Source of the DNA: an uncultured Opitutaceae bacterium
GTDB taxonomy: Bacteria; Verrucomicrobiota; Verrucomicrobiia; Opitutales; Opitutaceae
Assembly: GCA_937128785.1 (NCBI GenBank)
Contig: CAKZMS010000638.1
Coordinates: 1-7,003, forward strand
Length of the DNA stretch: 7,003 nucleotides
Reading direction: 5' to 3'
Shown here: piece by piece, positions 6,999 to 7,003 of the stretch
Numbering within the stretch: the stretch's first letter is position 1
Layout: each line of letters starts with the position of its first letter
Translations under genes and position numbers: made by a program
Notes under the pieces: generated by a model
The model's database searches: none
Told to the model about the DNA's origin: nothing
What the model saw: only the letters and a program-made list of their open reading frames with translations

Positions 6999-7003
6999 GT
7001 GTG

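Overview
The window is compact, GC-rich bacterial DNA with no gene-free stretch over 300 bases; the longest gap is 128 bases. It holds a CHASE-domain hybrid histidine kinase, secreted fasciclin proteins, an ECF sigma/RskA pair and an iron-sulfur RlmD methyltransferase. Together with the weak Shine-Dalgarno sites before most starts, this suggests a Gram-negative environmental bacterium. My best guess is the Verrucomicrobiota (Opitutales-like), from general impression only; nothing in the window is a taxonomic marker.

Layout: (1) Positions 2-2827, + strand: most of a sensor hybrid histidine kinase whose N-terminus lies off the left edge (CHASE sensor, membrane helix, PAS, HisKA, HATPase, a receiver without its Asp, an intact receiver). 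A weak terminator-like hairpin and T-runs follow it. (2) Positions 2956-5698, + strand: a four-gene cluster. Two tandem exported fasciclin (FAS1) proteins, about 82% identical over the FAS1 domain, are separated by a perfect 12-bp hairpin. Then come an ECF sigma factor and, with a 4-base ATGA overlap, an RskA-type membrane anti-sigma factor. (3) Positions 5711-6988, - strand: a 23S rRNA uracil-C5 methyltransferase (RlmD type), convergent with the anti-sigma gene and only 12 bases from it.

How the genes may work together: the sigma and anti-sigma proteins form a classic envelope-signalling pair, and the exported fasciclin proteins are the obvious candidate regulon. The same logic is known in Mycobacterium tuberculosis, where SigK, held by RskA, drives the fasciclin proteins MPT70 and MPT83. 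Finding this combination in one gene block here is the main systems-level observation. The kinase and the methyltransferase look like unrelated neighbours.

The most unusual local structure is inside the methyltransferase gene. The N-terminal TRAM domain is split by about 30 low-complexity residues. The DNA encoding them contains a perfect 14-bp inverted repeat and three AAGTATC heptamers, all kept in frame. This looks like a small palindromic/tandem repeat element lodged in an essential-looking fold.
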